NCBI GenBank assembly: GCA_022836615.1
Contig: MU405231.1
Coordinates: 124,001 to 188,000, forward strand
DNA: 64,000 bases
Source: Annulohypoxylon bovei var. microspora
Lineage: Eukaryota > Ascomycota > Sordariomycetes > Xylariales > Hypoxylaceae
Direction of reading: 5' to 3'
Made by a program: the position numbers and the translations under genes. The notes under the pieces were generated by a model, which had not been told where the DNA came from, did not search any database, and saw only the letters and a list, made by a program, of their open reading frames with translations. Each line of letters opens with the position of its first letter. Positions within the stretch are counted from its first letter, which is position 1. Shown here in pieces: positions 10,888 through 23,527 of this stretch.

Positions 10888-13800
10888 ATGGCTACTGCAA
10901 CAGTCACCACCAGTGCGGCCATGCCGGTCAAGCACCAGGTTGTAGACAAACTACCGAAGAAGTTCAAGCAAATCAAATTCGGTATTCAATCAAACCAAGA
11001 TATTGTGAACCAAGCGGTCCTAGAGGTTTCCGACAGGACTATGTACGATGTCGGCAGGGGCAGAGAGCCAATACAAAACGGTCCACTTGACAAGCGACTA
11101 GTAAGTGACTATAACTTGTGATAATTCTATTTTATCCTGCAAGCCCATTAACATTGTCATTTTTAGGGAACCTCGAGTAAGACGGGTATCTGTTCAACAT
11201 GTGGCCTACGACTACAGGAATGTACCGGCCATTTTGGCCATGTCCGATTACCGCTGCCCGCCTTTCACATCGGCTACATTAAATTCACTATAACTATCTT
11301 ACAGAACATATGCAAAGACTGCTCGCGAATCCTGTTGACCGAGGTAGAACAACGAATGTATCTCAAAGAGCTGAGACGACCATTCATCGACAACATGCGA
11401 AGGACTGCTATCTGCAAGAAGATCAACGAGCAGTGCCGAAAGACCAAGAACTGTCATTACTGCGGAGCGGTCAATGGCCAGATCAGGAAGGTTGGAGCTC
11501 TCAAGCTTGTTCATGACAAGTTCGTTGCCTTCAATAAATCGACCTCTCAAAAGAAACAGCCCCCATCTAGTAAGATTGAATTCGACAACTCTTTCCTAGA
11601 AGCTAGGAAGCACGTTCATGATCTCGATAAGCACATGAGAAAAGCCTTCGAAGACCTGAATCCCCTAAGAGTTCTGAATCTCTTCAAGCAAATCAACCCT
11701 ACGGACTGCGAGTTACTTGGCCTCGACCCTTCGGAAGGACGACCTGAGATGTTCCTGTGGCAGTACCTCCCCGCCCCTCCCGTATGCATTCGACCCTCTG
11801 TCGCTCAAGAGGGCGCGAGTAACGAGGACGATCTAACAGCCCGACTTAGCGACATAGTCTGGGCGTGTGGTCTCATCCGTTCTGCGCTAGAAAAGGGTAC
11901 ACAACTCCAAACCATCATGGAACAGTGGGAATACCTACAATTGCAGATTGCTCTCTACGTAAACAGTGATGTCCCTGGATTACAGAATAGCGGCGCGAGA
12001 ACCTCGAGAGGCGTCTGTCAGCGCTTGAAAGGCAAGCAGGGGCGATTCCGTGGTAATTTGTCCGGAAAGCGTGTCGATTTCTCTGGTCGAACTGTTATCT
12101 CTCCAGACCCAAATCTGGCTATTAACCAGGTTGCTGTGCCGGAGCTGGTCGCCAAGAATCTCACGTACCCCGAAAGAGTCCACCGTAAAAATATCGACAA
12201 GCTAAAGCAGTGTATCTTGAACGGCCCATACATACACCCAGGGGCTCAGGCGGTCTTAAAGCAAGATGGAGATCAGTCATTCAAAATCTCCTTAAGATTT
12301 GCCGACAAGGAATCAGCCGCCAGAGATTTACGAGAAGGAGATATCGTGGAGCGCCATCTCGAGGACGACGACATCGTCCTTTTCAATCGTCAGCCATCAC
12401 TTCACAAACTTAGCATCATGAGCCATTTCGCCAAAATTCGACCATGGCGAACTTTCCGTCTAAACGAGTGTGTCTGCGGGCCTTACAATGCTGATTTTGA
12501 CGGGGACGAGATGAATCTCCATGTACCTCAGACAGAAGAGGCTCGTGCCGAAGCGATGATTCTCATGGGGGTCAAGCATAATCTAGTAACACCAAAGAAT
12601 GGAGAACCGATTATTGCGGCAACGCAGGATTTTATTACAGCAGCATATCTTCTCAGTAGTAAAGATAATTTCTTCGACCGTAAAACCTTCACCTACATTG
12701 TCATGCAGATGATGGACGGCAATACTCATGTTGACCTACCACCTCCTGCCATTCTCGCTCCTAAGCGACTTTGGACTGGGAAACAGATCTTCAGCATGCT
12801 TATGCGACCAAACAAAGCATCGCCAGTTAAAGTCAACCTCGATGCCAAGTGCAGAGAATACGTGGAACCGCCACCACCTCCGCCAGGTCAAAAGGAAAGA
12901 GCACCTGATATGTGTCCGAACGACGGATGGCTCGTCGTGAGAAATTCGGAAGTCATGTGCGGCAGGATGGACAAGTCCACAGTGGGTGCAGGAAAGAAGG
13001 AATCTATATTCTACGTCATCTTGAGAGATTTCGGCCCTGATGATGCAGTGACGGCAATGAACCGGTTGGCTAAGCTCTGCGCGCGAGTATTGACAAATCG
13101 CGGCTTTTCGATAGGCATTGGCGATGTCTTCCCCTCGGCCTCTCTCACTGAAAAGAAGCAGGCACTTGTGGTCGAAGCATATCAAAAGTCCGACGTTCTA
13201 ATCGAGCAATTTAACACAAAAAAGTTGGAGAAAGCTGCCGGGTGTAGCATGGAGGAGACGTTGGAAAACAAAATCTCTGGTACCCTTAGCAAAGTTCGAC
13301 AGGAAGCTGGAGAGTACTGTATCCAAACGCTTAGTAAGAATAATGCACCTTGGGTTATGGCCTCGTCCGGTTCCAAGGGTTCGACTATCAACGTCGCTCA
13401 GATGGTTGCTGTTGTCGGGCAGCAAATTATCGGAGGACAGCGTGTGGCTGATGGTTTCCAAGATCGGACCCTCCCACATTTTCATAAGAATGCGCGCCAA
13501 GCTCCCGCAAAGGGTTTTGTGCGTAACAGCTTCTATACTGGCCTAGTCCCGACTGAATTTCTATTCCACGCTATCTCTGGAAGAGAAGGTCTAGTCGATA
13601 CAGCCGTCAAAACTGCAGAAACTGGATATATGTCCCGTCGTTTAATGAAATCGCTAGAGGATCTTTCGACCCAATACGATGATACTGTTAGAACTTCTGG
13701 CGGAGGAGTGGTGCAGTTTCAGTTCGGCGCTGATAAGCTAGACCCCGTGGATATGGAAGGTAAAGCCTTGCCGGTCAATTTCGAGAGAACATGGTCTCAC

Positions 13801-15402
13801 GCCGAAAACCTTACTTGGAATAACTCGGAAAGAGCATTGCTACCCTTCGAGATCCTGGAACTTTGTGAATCCATCCTTCGAAAGGAGCGGGATCACTATC
13901 AAAGACGTGGCCTATTACATGGGGAGCCTCTAGGATACAGGGATGAGACCAGCTACGCAGTTGATGAGCACGAAGGCGGTCGAAAGTTCCTCGACAGCGT
14001 CTACGACCATATGAATGATTTAGCAGAAAAATTAGCTAATTTTCGAACTGCTGCAGGTCTTGAACCGCTGCTAGAGAAACCTGCCGGGTCGCTGGCAGCA
14101 ATTCACAGGAAAGAAAAAGGGACAGCCTCAAGACTTGCGTCTGAGAGAGTTGTAAAGGTCTCCGAACGTACAGCCAGGAAATTCATTGCGTTGTGCCTCG
14201 AGAAATATTCCAAAGCTCGAGTAGAACCAGGCCATGCAGTCGGGGCCGTCGGCGCACAGTCCATCGGTGAACCTGGAACACAGATGACCCTGAAAACGTT
14301 CCATTTTGCTGGTGTTGCCGGAATGAGCATTACCCAAGGTGTACCGCGTATCAAGGAAATCATCAATGCCTCTAAATCAATCAGCACTCCAGTCATCACA
14401 TGTCCTCTACAAAATAGGGGGAAGATGGATGCGGCACGTATTGTAAGAGCTAGAATTGAGAAGACGTACATCGAAGATATTCTTCGATTCGTTGAAGATG
14501 AGTGGAGGGCGGACAGGGCGTTCGTTACCTTACACATCAACACGGAAACTCTAGAAGGAATGCATCTTAATATCAGTCTTGAGGATATTGCCGACATCAT
14601 TTCTAAGCAGAAGAAGTTAAAGATACAGCGAACGAATATCTCCGTCTTCGAGCAAGACGCAACTATTGAGGTTACTGTACCGCCTCCAGATGCAGACCCT
14701 TCGGCGGCAAAACGGGCACTAAGAAGTAAAGCGGCAATTGCAGAAGCTATGGCAGACATACTGGTAAAAGTGGGCCAGGTCAAACGTGCGTTGCCGTTAA
14801 TCCCAATTTCCGGATACCCGGACGCGACTCGTGCAATTATCCAAACCGACCACGAAAAGAAAGACAAAACCAAAATATTCTACACCGTCCTTGTCGAGGG
14901 GTATGGCCTGCAGCAGTGTATGAATACCGAAGGCGTCGTTGGTACCGAGGTCTACACGAATAGTGTTCTAGAGTGCCGCGATATCCTCGGTATTGAAGCG
15001 GCGCGGACTACTATTGCCCTGGAAATTTCTGCTGTCATGAATGATATGGGTATCGATCCACGGCACATGGAACTGCTAGCCGACGTCATGACGTACAAGG
15101 GCGAAGTCCTAGGCATCACCCGGTTCGGTCTATCCAAGATGCGGGACAGCGTGTTGCAACTCGCGTCTTTCGAGAAGACGGCAGACCACCTCTTCGACGC
15201 GGCGGCCGGGATGAAAGCGGACCGCATCGAAGGCGTCAGCGAGAAGATCATCATGGGACAGACCATGTCAGTCGGCACAGGCGCGTTCCAGATGGTTCGC
15301 TACCTGGGCCACCAAGACAAGCATTTCACGAAGCTGCCGACCGTCTTCGAGAGCGCGTGGACGGAAGAGCACGAGTGGTCATATAAGGGAAAACGGAAAT
15401 GA
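10888..15402 (+). CDS. RPC1: DNA-directed RNA polymerase III largest subunit (RPC1/Rpc160)
   Basis: Two exons (10888-11100, 11167-15402; 66 bp intron) encode 1482 residues, close to the ~1450 usual for the family. The N-terminal zinc site reads CSTCGLRLQECTGHFGH (Cys80, Cys83, Cys90, His93), followed by a second Cys pair region ending NCHYCGA. The catalytic Mg-binding loop NADFDGDEMN sits at residues 512-521, with the three Asp at 514, 516 and 518. Downstream are GSKGSTINVAQMV, and the trigger-loop region GEPGTQMTLKTFHFAGVAG followed by GVPRIKEIINASK, a Pol III-like signature. The protein forms the catalytic core of Pol III, which makes tRNA, 5S rRNA and U6. The model is complete and the identification is not in doubt. 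Its 3' end is convergent with the P450 gene. Confidence 0.98.
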
Positions 15403-15844
15403 GAGACTTGACTGAATATCGCATGGGTTAGGCGTTTAAAATGGGCGCAAGCTAAGGAATAGCAACGTGGTCGGTATGTTGAGCTTTCGCACCCGTTTTG
15501 TAGTCCCATTTTCGTGGCAGACTGGTAGTTGGAGGATGTAATCGCATCTTAGGCCCCCCCCAGTTTATGACTAATGAAATGGGATTTTACGATTCACATA
15601 TTGTTTACCGTGAGATCGTCCTTAATCAGAGTTGAAATCGCGTTAAATACGAAAGTTGAGGCTAGGTAATAATTTCGCACTTGCATTAGCCTCGAGCCTC
15701 AGTGATTACTATGCTAAAATTTAGTGGTCAACCGCTATAACCTAGGGTACCTAGCTACTTGGATGTGCGAACCAAATCTTTGGCCCCAACCGTAGGCAGT
15801 CAAGACGATACCATCAGAGTCTCCAAGTTGCAATGATGTACAAA
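15403..15844. other. Short intergenic region between convergent RPC1 and P450 genes
   Basis: No coding sequence is seen. It contains the 3' flanks of both genes and a C-rich run near 15553-15560. No specific terminator motif stands out. Confidence 0.5.
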
Positions 15845-17701
15845 CTACTCTGTACTCCTACCCTTCAAATCAGGGAAATCCTCGGCCAGCGTAGTCCGCG
15901 GCGTGAAAACCAGCCATGGTCCATCATGGGTTGAAATGAAAACATCATGAATGTGAAATTCGCCTTTATCACTCAATCCAACGTCACCAAGTTTCCCTGG
16001 AGCAGGCTTGAAATCAAAATACCACAAGGCCTTAGCTATAACGAGATTAATCTCTAAGTACGCCATGGCTTTTCCGGCACATCCGCGATACCCAACGGAG
16101 AAGGGAGCAAAGGCGTCGTACATCACTTTCCGTGATCCGGGCGCGCCGTCTTCGCCGTTGGGATCTACCCAGCGTTCTGGCTTGTACGTGAAGGGGTCTG
16201 GGAAATAATCCTGTATCGAGCATATGCGTTAGCAAGGTAAGCAGAAAGATTTCATAATATGGTGCTTTTGGGTCTGGGAGTCATCAGGGGCAACCCACCT
16301 CGTTATGATGGAGCGTATAGGTGCTGACGCCAACATATGTGCCCTTCGGGATAACATGTCCGTCGACGACGAGTGGCTTGCGCGTATCTTCGTCGGAAGC
16401 TAGCTCCCGCCAAAGGACTCCAGGGATAGGTGGGGACATTCTGAGGGCTTCGTCAACGCAAGCGCGGAGATATTGGCAGCTCGCGAGCTTGGATCCGCAG
16501 ATCTCACTCCCATCTTTGAAGGTGGACCGAATCTCGTTGGCCAGTTTCTCATAACATTTACGATGTCGTGCTAGATAGAACAATGTAGCAGCGACAGTTG
16601 TCGAGGTCGTGTCGCCTCCTATAAGGGTATTTAGCGCCTACATAGCCGAGAAAAGGGGGGATATATCAAACCTGCTACAAGGAAGAGAATGGCCTCCATC
16701 CAGATGTCGTTGACTCGGAGACTCTTGCCCTCCTCGGTCTTGAGCGCGTCGGCAACAAAGGAATAGAGGTCATGTTTCGCACGCTGATCCTGCGTCATCC
16801 GGGTTTTAATCATGACCTCCAACAGGCGGAAGACCTTCTCCCGTGACTTGTAAAAGATCGTATTGATGGGAACCTGAAGGCGGTGCTTGGCGATTATTGG
16901 AACTTGCATACAGGCGTGCAAGCGACGATTCCCAGCGGAAATTTCCTCTGGAAGGAAACGGTATTTCTCATCAGTCTGAGAGTGTATGGCGAACCCGAAA
17001 GACAAGAGGCAAACGACGTCCATCCCTAGATAGTCGCAGCGTTTCTTCATGTCAATAGGGCACTCCTGGCTGAGAGCTATCTGTTTGATGAATGTATCGA
17101 CCTCGTTCATCATTGTGGGTTCGAAGGCTCGCATGGAACGCTCGTTAACAGCTGGCCCAGTGAGCTTCCGTCTCTGGCGATGCATGTTTATATCCAAGGA
17201 ATTCCAAGTGTTGTGAGAGCCGGGACTCGCCTGGTTGGACAGATAATTAACGGGCTTGGTGAGCCTTTCATTTTGATAGATATCTTCTCCCTTTAGCAAC
17301 TACCAGAAGTCAAACAGCTGGTCGTGAGGCTTACCTTTCAAGGCTGTAGCTGAATTGAAGACAAGCTTGTTTGGCCCCTGCCTTATTACCGGACCTAGGA
17401 CATATCGTTTTTTTAGCATTTGTTAGCATTCATTTAGTATAGGCGTTTGATCTCACCGTATTTACGGTGCTGTTCCCAAGTAACTAAATGAAGCGATCGT
17501 CTGAGGGCGTAGAATGCCCCATATCCATTCGTAAATTTCGCGACGAAAGGCCCGGGGTAACGGCTCAAGGGATGTATGAGGAGATAATAACTCGGAATTA
17601 ATAGAATCTTGTAAGTTTGCCGTAAATATTTACCCTAATAGCGGCTGGGGAACTTTTCTTACCAAAGCAGTCACAATGTATATAGCAAATGTCGAAGCCA
17701 T
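15845..17701 (-). CDS. Cytochrome P450 monooxygenase
   Basis: Six exons on the minus strand (17701-17663, 17607-17457, 17394-17335, 17283-16672, 16618-16299, 16210-15845) give 515 residues, a normal microsomal P450 length. A short hydrophobic anchor (residues ~2-24) precedes HPLSRYPGPF, the proline-rich hinge. The I-helix reads FLVAGGDTTSTT, the K-helix ExxR is DEALRMSP, the PERW motif is present, and the haem loop is FSVGYRGCAGK with Cys438. All catalytic motifs are intact, so the enzyme should be active with a P450 reductase at the ER. The N-terminal half resembles the CYP65/isotrichodermin-hydroxylase-like group of fungal secondary metabolism P450s, but the substrate cannot be read from the sequence. 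No biosynthetic core gene is adjacent. Exon 4's acceptor was chosen because it restores ATALKDIY. Confidence 0.92.
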
Positions 17702-18252
17702 ACTGTATCCAAGATGCCAAGGGGCTTAGAATCCATTCTCGGATGCTAACCCAGGTAATTAAAAGTAGGGCATGTTATAACTAGAGAGCTATTTATGTTA
17801 AACCACGCAATTAGGATTGATAAGGAGATAGACTAGAGTTTTGATACCATGAGCCGTTGGCGTGTAACTTGAAGTAAGGTATCATGTTTATGGTCATTTG
17901 ACTCGCGGAACCTTGCGAGATGTTGGTTTTTCTTTGTTTTTATGCTACCCATTATATTGCTGATGTGACCAATCGAATTGTATTATTTCGCCAAAGACGT
18001 CCCAACAAGTTTATTAATTTATGGACTGTGATCGCTTGCGACCTGTACGTTGGCTCTATGTCTCGCACCAACCAGGTAGGCAGGTACCTAGGCAGGTAGG
18101 CACTTAAACTTCAACATCACAACATTTTACACGTCCTTGATACACGTACTTGAGTAGGAAGGTATTTAATCTAACATACAAGTGTGTACCTAGCGCTTAT
18201 GGAAAAGATAAGTGTACCGCTATTGATTTCAACTCTCTATCCATGTTCCAAG
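17702..18252. other. Intergenic region upstream of the P450 gene
   Basis: No coding sequence is supported. It contains P450 upstream sequence and a cluster of AGGT/AGGC repeats around 18072-18103. Confidence 0.5.
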
Positions 18253-19198
18253 TTAGTCAGATCTCCTTAGTTGCTCCACCCCTTTCTCGAATCTCTTCAG
18301 CCAGGCAAGACGAAATGAATCGTTCAATCCGATAAAAATAGTGGCTAGCCTGTCTTTCTTCGCCCAGGCATCAACAACTCGAAGAACGGCCTCTTCGCTA
18401 ATCTCTTCGAGGTACGTCTGATTTAATATCTTCAGGGCTTTTCGTAAATCCTGCTCATTCCTCTGAGCGAGTATTTCGACTTGTAGCATCGAGGAGGCGA
18501 CGTTATCGAGAGCCTCCTTTACTAGGGCCCCGTTAGTCTCTCGGCTTTTGCGCCGTCGAGGGCAAGGGACATCGTCGTCCTGATTGGCTAAGCTCTTGCG
18601 CTTTCTGCTCTCGAAGGTAGCCTCAATCTGAGCAGCAGTAGCTGCTAGTCCGATAGCTAGATCACCCGTAGCTCTTGATTTTCTTCTGAACACGTCTTCT
18701 ATCAAGCGACGGTGTTCTATGGGTCTTTCTCTATACACCTCAGCCTCAGGGTGGGACTATTCTAATTAGTATAACTGCCACAATTAATTAAAAATAATTA
18801 CTAACCAGCAGATACAGATTCCACACGGAATCCTCGGCCTGAATAGTCTCTGTTTCTTCGTCCCAGCTGAACCCGGTTTGAGCTAATAGTGAGAACCAGA
18901 CGATCGATTTATCCTGCAGGTGCTTGAACTTATTTTTCACTTGTTTAACGGTGACGTCAACGTTGTGATGCTTATTCAAAACAGTAACCACGTTAATATA
19001 GCCCCTTTCTCTAAGCCCACCTGCTGCTGTCTTTAACCCGTTGTTAACTTGCTCGCGAAACTGCTCCAATACAGCAATGGTAAGACCAGGGGTCCAGCAA
19101 AAAGGTTTAGCACGACCTGGTAGTGTTTTCTGGCTATCTATCGCCTGGCTAAACGATATAGAGGGGGCAAGGATACGGGGATATATAGGGGTTGACAT
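18253..19198 (-). CDS. Myb/SANT-like DNA-binding domain protein
   Basis: Two exons on the minus strand (19198-18806, 18756-18253; 49 bp intron) give 298 residues. Residues ~33-150 match the Myb/SANT-like fold (Myb_DNA-bind_3 type): a leading CWTPGLTIAVLEQF helix, VKQVKNKFKHLQ, the characteristic TGFSWDEETETIQAEDSVW block, then YLLSHPEAEVYRERP. The C-terminal half has a basic KRKS/PRRRKS region that could be a nuclear localisation signal, then a long helical segment of about 80 residues ending near FRLAWLKRF. The family is expanded and dispersed in many fungi and plants, and related domains accompany Harbinger-type transposases. No transposase or clear terminal repeats were seen here, so it may be a domesticated or stranded copy. 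The function is unknown; the frame is intact. Confidence 0.85.
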
Positions 19199-20394
19199 AG
19201 CGAAATATCGAGTATAAGGGGTATGGGGAGAAATCTAATATGTCTATTAAGATAAGAGTTAAACTAGGTAGGTACTTCCGACTTATTATATATTCGACAT
19301 CTACCTAGGTAAGTACAAAATTACCCTTCTAAAACTTATAATATATATTTAATGAGCCTCAAGGACCTTCGAATGGAGTATCGTTAATAAAAGAAAAAAA
19401 TCTTCAAAATCCGAAACGACAAACATTCGAAGACTTAGTGGAGGTTGCCCCATAATGGAGACGAAATTTAGTGTACTGATATGCTAAAGTGGACCCCTCA
19501 GCTCCCGCCAGCAGCCAACACGCCTACTGTGGGGTTGTCAGGTGACCAACAGGATTAGTCTATTTCCCTTCAAGATTTGAGACTGAACAACACCTGGGCA
19601 ACAACAACATCTAGGTACAAACCACCAGTACCGCAACGTAAAGGGTATCCATGGATATTTTTTTTTGAAGCAGAAACGCCTTGTTACGTGTTCCATTCTG
19701 ATCGGCACATTTTATCGAGGTTCTATTGACAAGCAAAGTTCTGATTTGTTGAGAGACCTTACAACTCCAAAGTGGCTTTCAAAAGCAATTTGCATATTTT
19801 AAGCGGGGTCATCAACTAAAGCTTCCATGACAGTCATGTCCACGGTGCTTCCTAAGGTGGTTACCTAAGGACCCGAGCCTAACCGTCCGTGCCAAATTAT
19901 CCATTGCTCTAGATCAAACACGCTGCCCGAAAGAAGGAATGACGGGGAAGGGAAACATGCTTTCGGTCAGCTAAGAGAGTCCTCAAAGCCAGATGACCAA
20001 GTACCCAAGTAGTGCCAGTAATAGATTTGTTGGTTGAGATATGTGTCTACCTAGGTAGGTAGGTCTGGACAAAGGGGCGGTGTAGTAGTACACATCATTC
20101 TCGAGCTTCTAACATATCTGCATATCTAACTAGATGCTACTAGTTGATAGATAGTTCGGTCCAATATAGTACTGTAAATACCTAGCTAGCAGTATACCTA
20201 AGCCGAGCATGCCGTCTAGAAGCAATAGCATAGCTGTACTATATCGGCAGCAGCCCCCCTAGCTGAATACCAATCGTCATTATCATCGCGTAGGTCCAGA
20301 CAGCGCTTTATCACCGATTGCTTGCCGTTTATCCCCTTAACAAGAACCCTAGAGTAGGCCGAGTATTTCAATTCATGTAAGCCACGGTCCCGGA

Positions 20395-20586
20395 TAAGTA
20401 CCTAGGTACCTACTTGAATAATTCTAAGTTAGGCTATGTGTAGCCTGGTGTGCTCCGTGCGACTTAGGTAAGACCTATCATATAGGGGAGGGTAATGGCT
20501 CAGAGTAAAGTCAAGTTCCTCTTGAGTTATGGGTGTCCCGGTCAAGTATCAGGTAGGTACCTGCGTAAGTACCTAGGTAGGGTTGC
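20395..20586. repeat. Cluster of TACCTAGGTA palindromic repeats
   Basis: Two groups of overlapping AGGT/ACCT units form the palindrome TACCTAGGTA and its extensions at 20397-20415 and 20550-20586. The same motif recurs through the gene-poor parts of the window (near 1471, 5705, 19302, 20050, 32490, 35290, 35514, 43590, 52940) and is absent from the coding exons I read. Confidence 0.75.
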
Positions 20587-22200
20587 TTGACTAGGTAGAA
20601 TAATCAGGAAAACCGTATGCGCGCCAATGAAAAGGGGTGGCTAGACAACTAGATGGTGTTCTGTGAAAGGTAGGGTTTATAAACCGAATAGGATATCTGT
20701 TCGAGTTAGTCTTCATCAAAATTAGGATATCATGGTCGTTAAAGACCTAACTAGGAAAGCGCACCCATTGGTAATGGGGACCAGTATTCGAAGGCCGAAC
20801 CAAGCGTTAGAACTCTTACCCAATCGTCCAGTTAGCCTCACTTAACTCCACGTCGTAATACCCCCTTTATGTATTGATGAGAGTTGAGGCTTATGCGGGT
20901 TCATCTCTTTTCACTATAAGACTTCGCAACAAGGGTACTGAGGCTGGCTGTAATAGAGAATGATCCGTCTCTCTAACTTTATTAGCCCTCGGTGCAGGAC
21001 TTGTGCAGGACTGGTGGTCAGACGGCCTCCGCGATTCGTGGAGCTTTATCCTCAGATCTTGTTTATACCTCATCTCTTGCCATCATAGATCGGATCTATC
21101 GCATACCTACCAGCAACTCGTAAGGGTATCATCGCTGTGGGTCGACGATGTATAGTAGGCTAGGTCTTTCGTTCGTGCGTATCCATGTTCGATATCCCAC
21201 CCACTTCTGTTGATGTGCATCCGATGACACCCTAAGATAATGGTAGATGCCTTGAATGATCTTCGTTGTGCGGCTCTCGGCAAGGTACTACTTCGACCGG
21301 CGTAGGCCCCACCAGCCAATTATCTTATCCTCTTCCTCTTTGCCGTCCCTTACTCAATACGCCATATCGCTCTTCAATATGGATAGTGCGATCCTAGAAG
21401 TCGGCAGCTCGCTGGAGTTGGTTGTCTGTTTCTTCCTCCTGACCATCCTATTCCCCAGATGGGGCAACCCCCTTTTCATATTGTCCCCCCTTTTACTCCT
21501 TTCAGCACCTCATTTCCATCCACGATCCTTCGGCAGTCAAAATATCGTCATTTGAAGCTTCAATAAACAATGTCCCCCGAATAGTCTTGCATTTCGCTCC
21601 TCGCGGAGTCCGGAACGGTAGTGGTGTGAGGCTCCCACTTGTGCCGCATTATACATTCAGGGGTTTCATCGAAATTTCTCCGGTCCGGTTAAATGTTTTC
21701 GTATGGCTTGAATTATCACGATAATGAGCAACAAGAAAGAAATAACATAGGACTCGGTTCTCTAGATATATACGAGAGGAGTTCCTTCAACCAAGGGTGA
21801 CCACTTATTCCCGTTATATGATAGCTCGTAAACCAGTTGGACAGAAACGGGCGATTATGTAGCTTTCCGCAGAATACGTGAATTTTTTACACTGCAGACC
21901 GCAGAGACATGGAGCACATATCCTCATATCGAGTGTCTCGGTACCGACAGGCAGGCATTCAAGAGCCTACAGTCCCTTGAACAGGGCAAGATTTTCCCCC
22001 TGTTGCGTACGCCAACTTGCGTTCACCGGCATTTCTGTTGCAGAAACCTTGCATATTGAAAGATCATACGTCAACGGCGTATATGCCTTCCTATAAGGAT
22101 ATGACATTAAGTCTATATACTATTCCCGGGCCGGGGAACTCTCAAGTTCCGGTGGGACTACTTCATCCAAACACGATCGTTCTTTTTGCAAATCGGTATA

Positions 22201-22226
22201 ACTACCTACCTACCTACCTACCTATA
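22201..22226 (+). repeat. (CCTA)n microsatellite
   Basis: Six perfect head-to-tail copies of the tetranucleotide ACCT/CCTA lie in a gene-poor region. It is probably an expanded version of the dispersed AGGT repeats. Confidence 0.85.
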
Positions 22227-23498
22227 AGGGATATCACAGATATATGGCCGGCTTATATCTAGTTACGCGTATGTCTGATAGAGAGTGATGCGTGTGGTTG
22301 CGTACAACATATGCTGATGTTTCAAGCTGCTACATGTACGCATGCTCGCAGGTTGTGACTCGTCAGTGATGATGACTACTTAACTGTTAATCAACTTTGT
22401 ATCAGGTCAAAGAAACGCGGGGTCTCGTCGTTTTTACTTTTTTCAATTAAATTATCTATAACGTCTGGGGAAGATTGTATTTTTCTACCATGCTCGCGAG
22501 CTCTAGATATGGGAGACCTAAGTTTGCAGTCCTCCTTACATAACTCAACACTACATTCCTAAAACGGCGTATATGAAAGAAAATATCCACCCCTCTAGAC
22601 TAGCACTTAGAATCCTACAGCTCACACCACAGCCCTACGACGTTCTCGGGACCGATGTCAGCTCACCCGCACCCGTATTCAACACCGAACTCTTCTGACT
22701 CAGAACGATAAGTCGGATATTTAGGCTGCAACTCCCGAATGTCACTATATGGTGCTTATGTGAGGCGTTTTGTCCCTGAAACTCATACATATGGCTAGAT
22801 ATTGGGTGGCATTAGAATGACAGATGAGATCAGGGCGCCACACTCGGTGGTACGTAAGCTTGGTTGTTTTTCCAACGGCGCCACGCAAGGGGATCAGTAA
22901 TAAAGCTTTCTAAGTGGCCGAAGAACACGTCTCACCGCTCAATCCCTAACTATGTGCTCTTCAATGACCAACGCCATCGACTCCTCGATCGGTGAATCGG
23001 TCACTTTTGTTCACGACCGGAGATAGCGAGCACCGACGGCTATAAAGTGTCGATTGATATTATGTAAGTTTCTAATACCTACCTAGTTAGATAATTATCA
23101 AATATTTATGCTTCAGTTATTGAAAGTCTGATTGAGTAGGTGGGTACTAGCGTATGTGACTATCGTATCAGAGGTTGTGGTCACAAGAAGATGTCGATAT
23201 TTGCAACGTAATCTCGCAGCCCGGTAACAATAGTCGCTTACTCTCTTATTTTTACTCCTTTTGAACGTTTCGAGTATGTAGGTGGGTGACTAGCACCAGT
23301 TGGGACTGAGTTATTTAGCTGAGTCAATAATGTCAACGATACCAGAAATCGGAGCCGAAGAGTCCAGTCCCTTTCATATCGGAATGATAATATCGGAGCA
23401 ATTCGGGAAAGAATAGGTACTCCCGCCCCTTCCGATAATGAATACTAACGCCGGTCATAAGTGTTCTACACTATCAGTTTTCCCCTGATACCAGTGTC

Positions 23499-23527
23499 AT
23501 CTAAGGGAGTCTAAGGGAGTCTAAGGG
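23499..23527 (+). repeat. Ten-base tandem triplication (TCTAAGGGAG)
   Basis: Three head-to-tail copies of TCTAAGGGAG are present, the last differing at its end (TAAGGGATA). There is no gene nearby. Confidence 0.85.
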
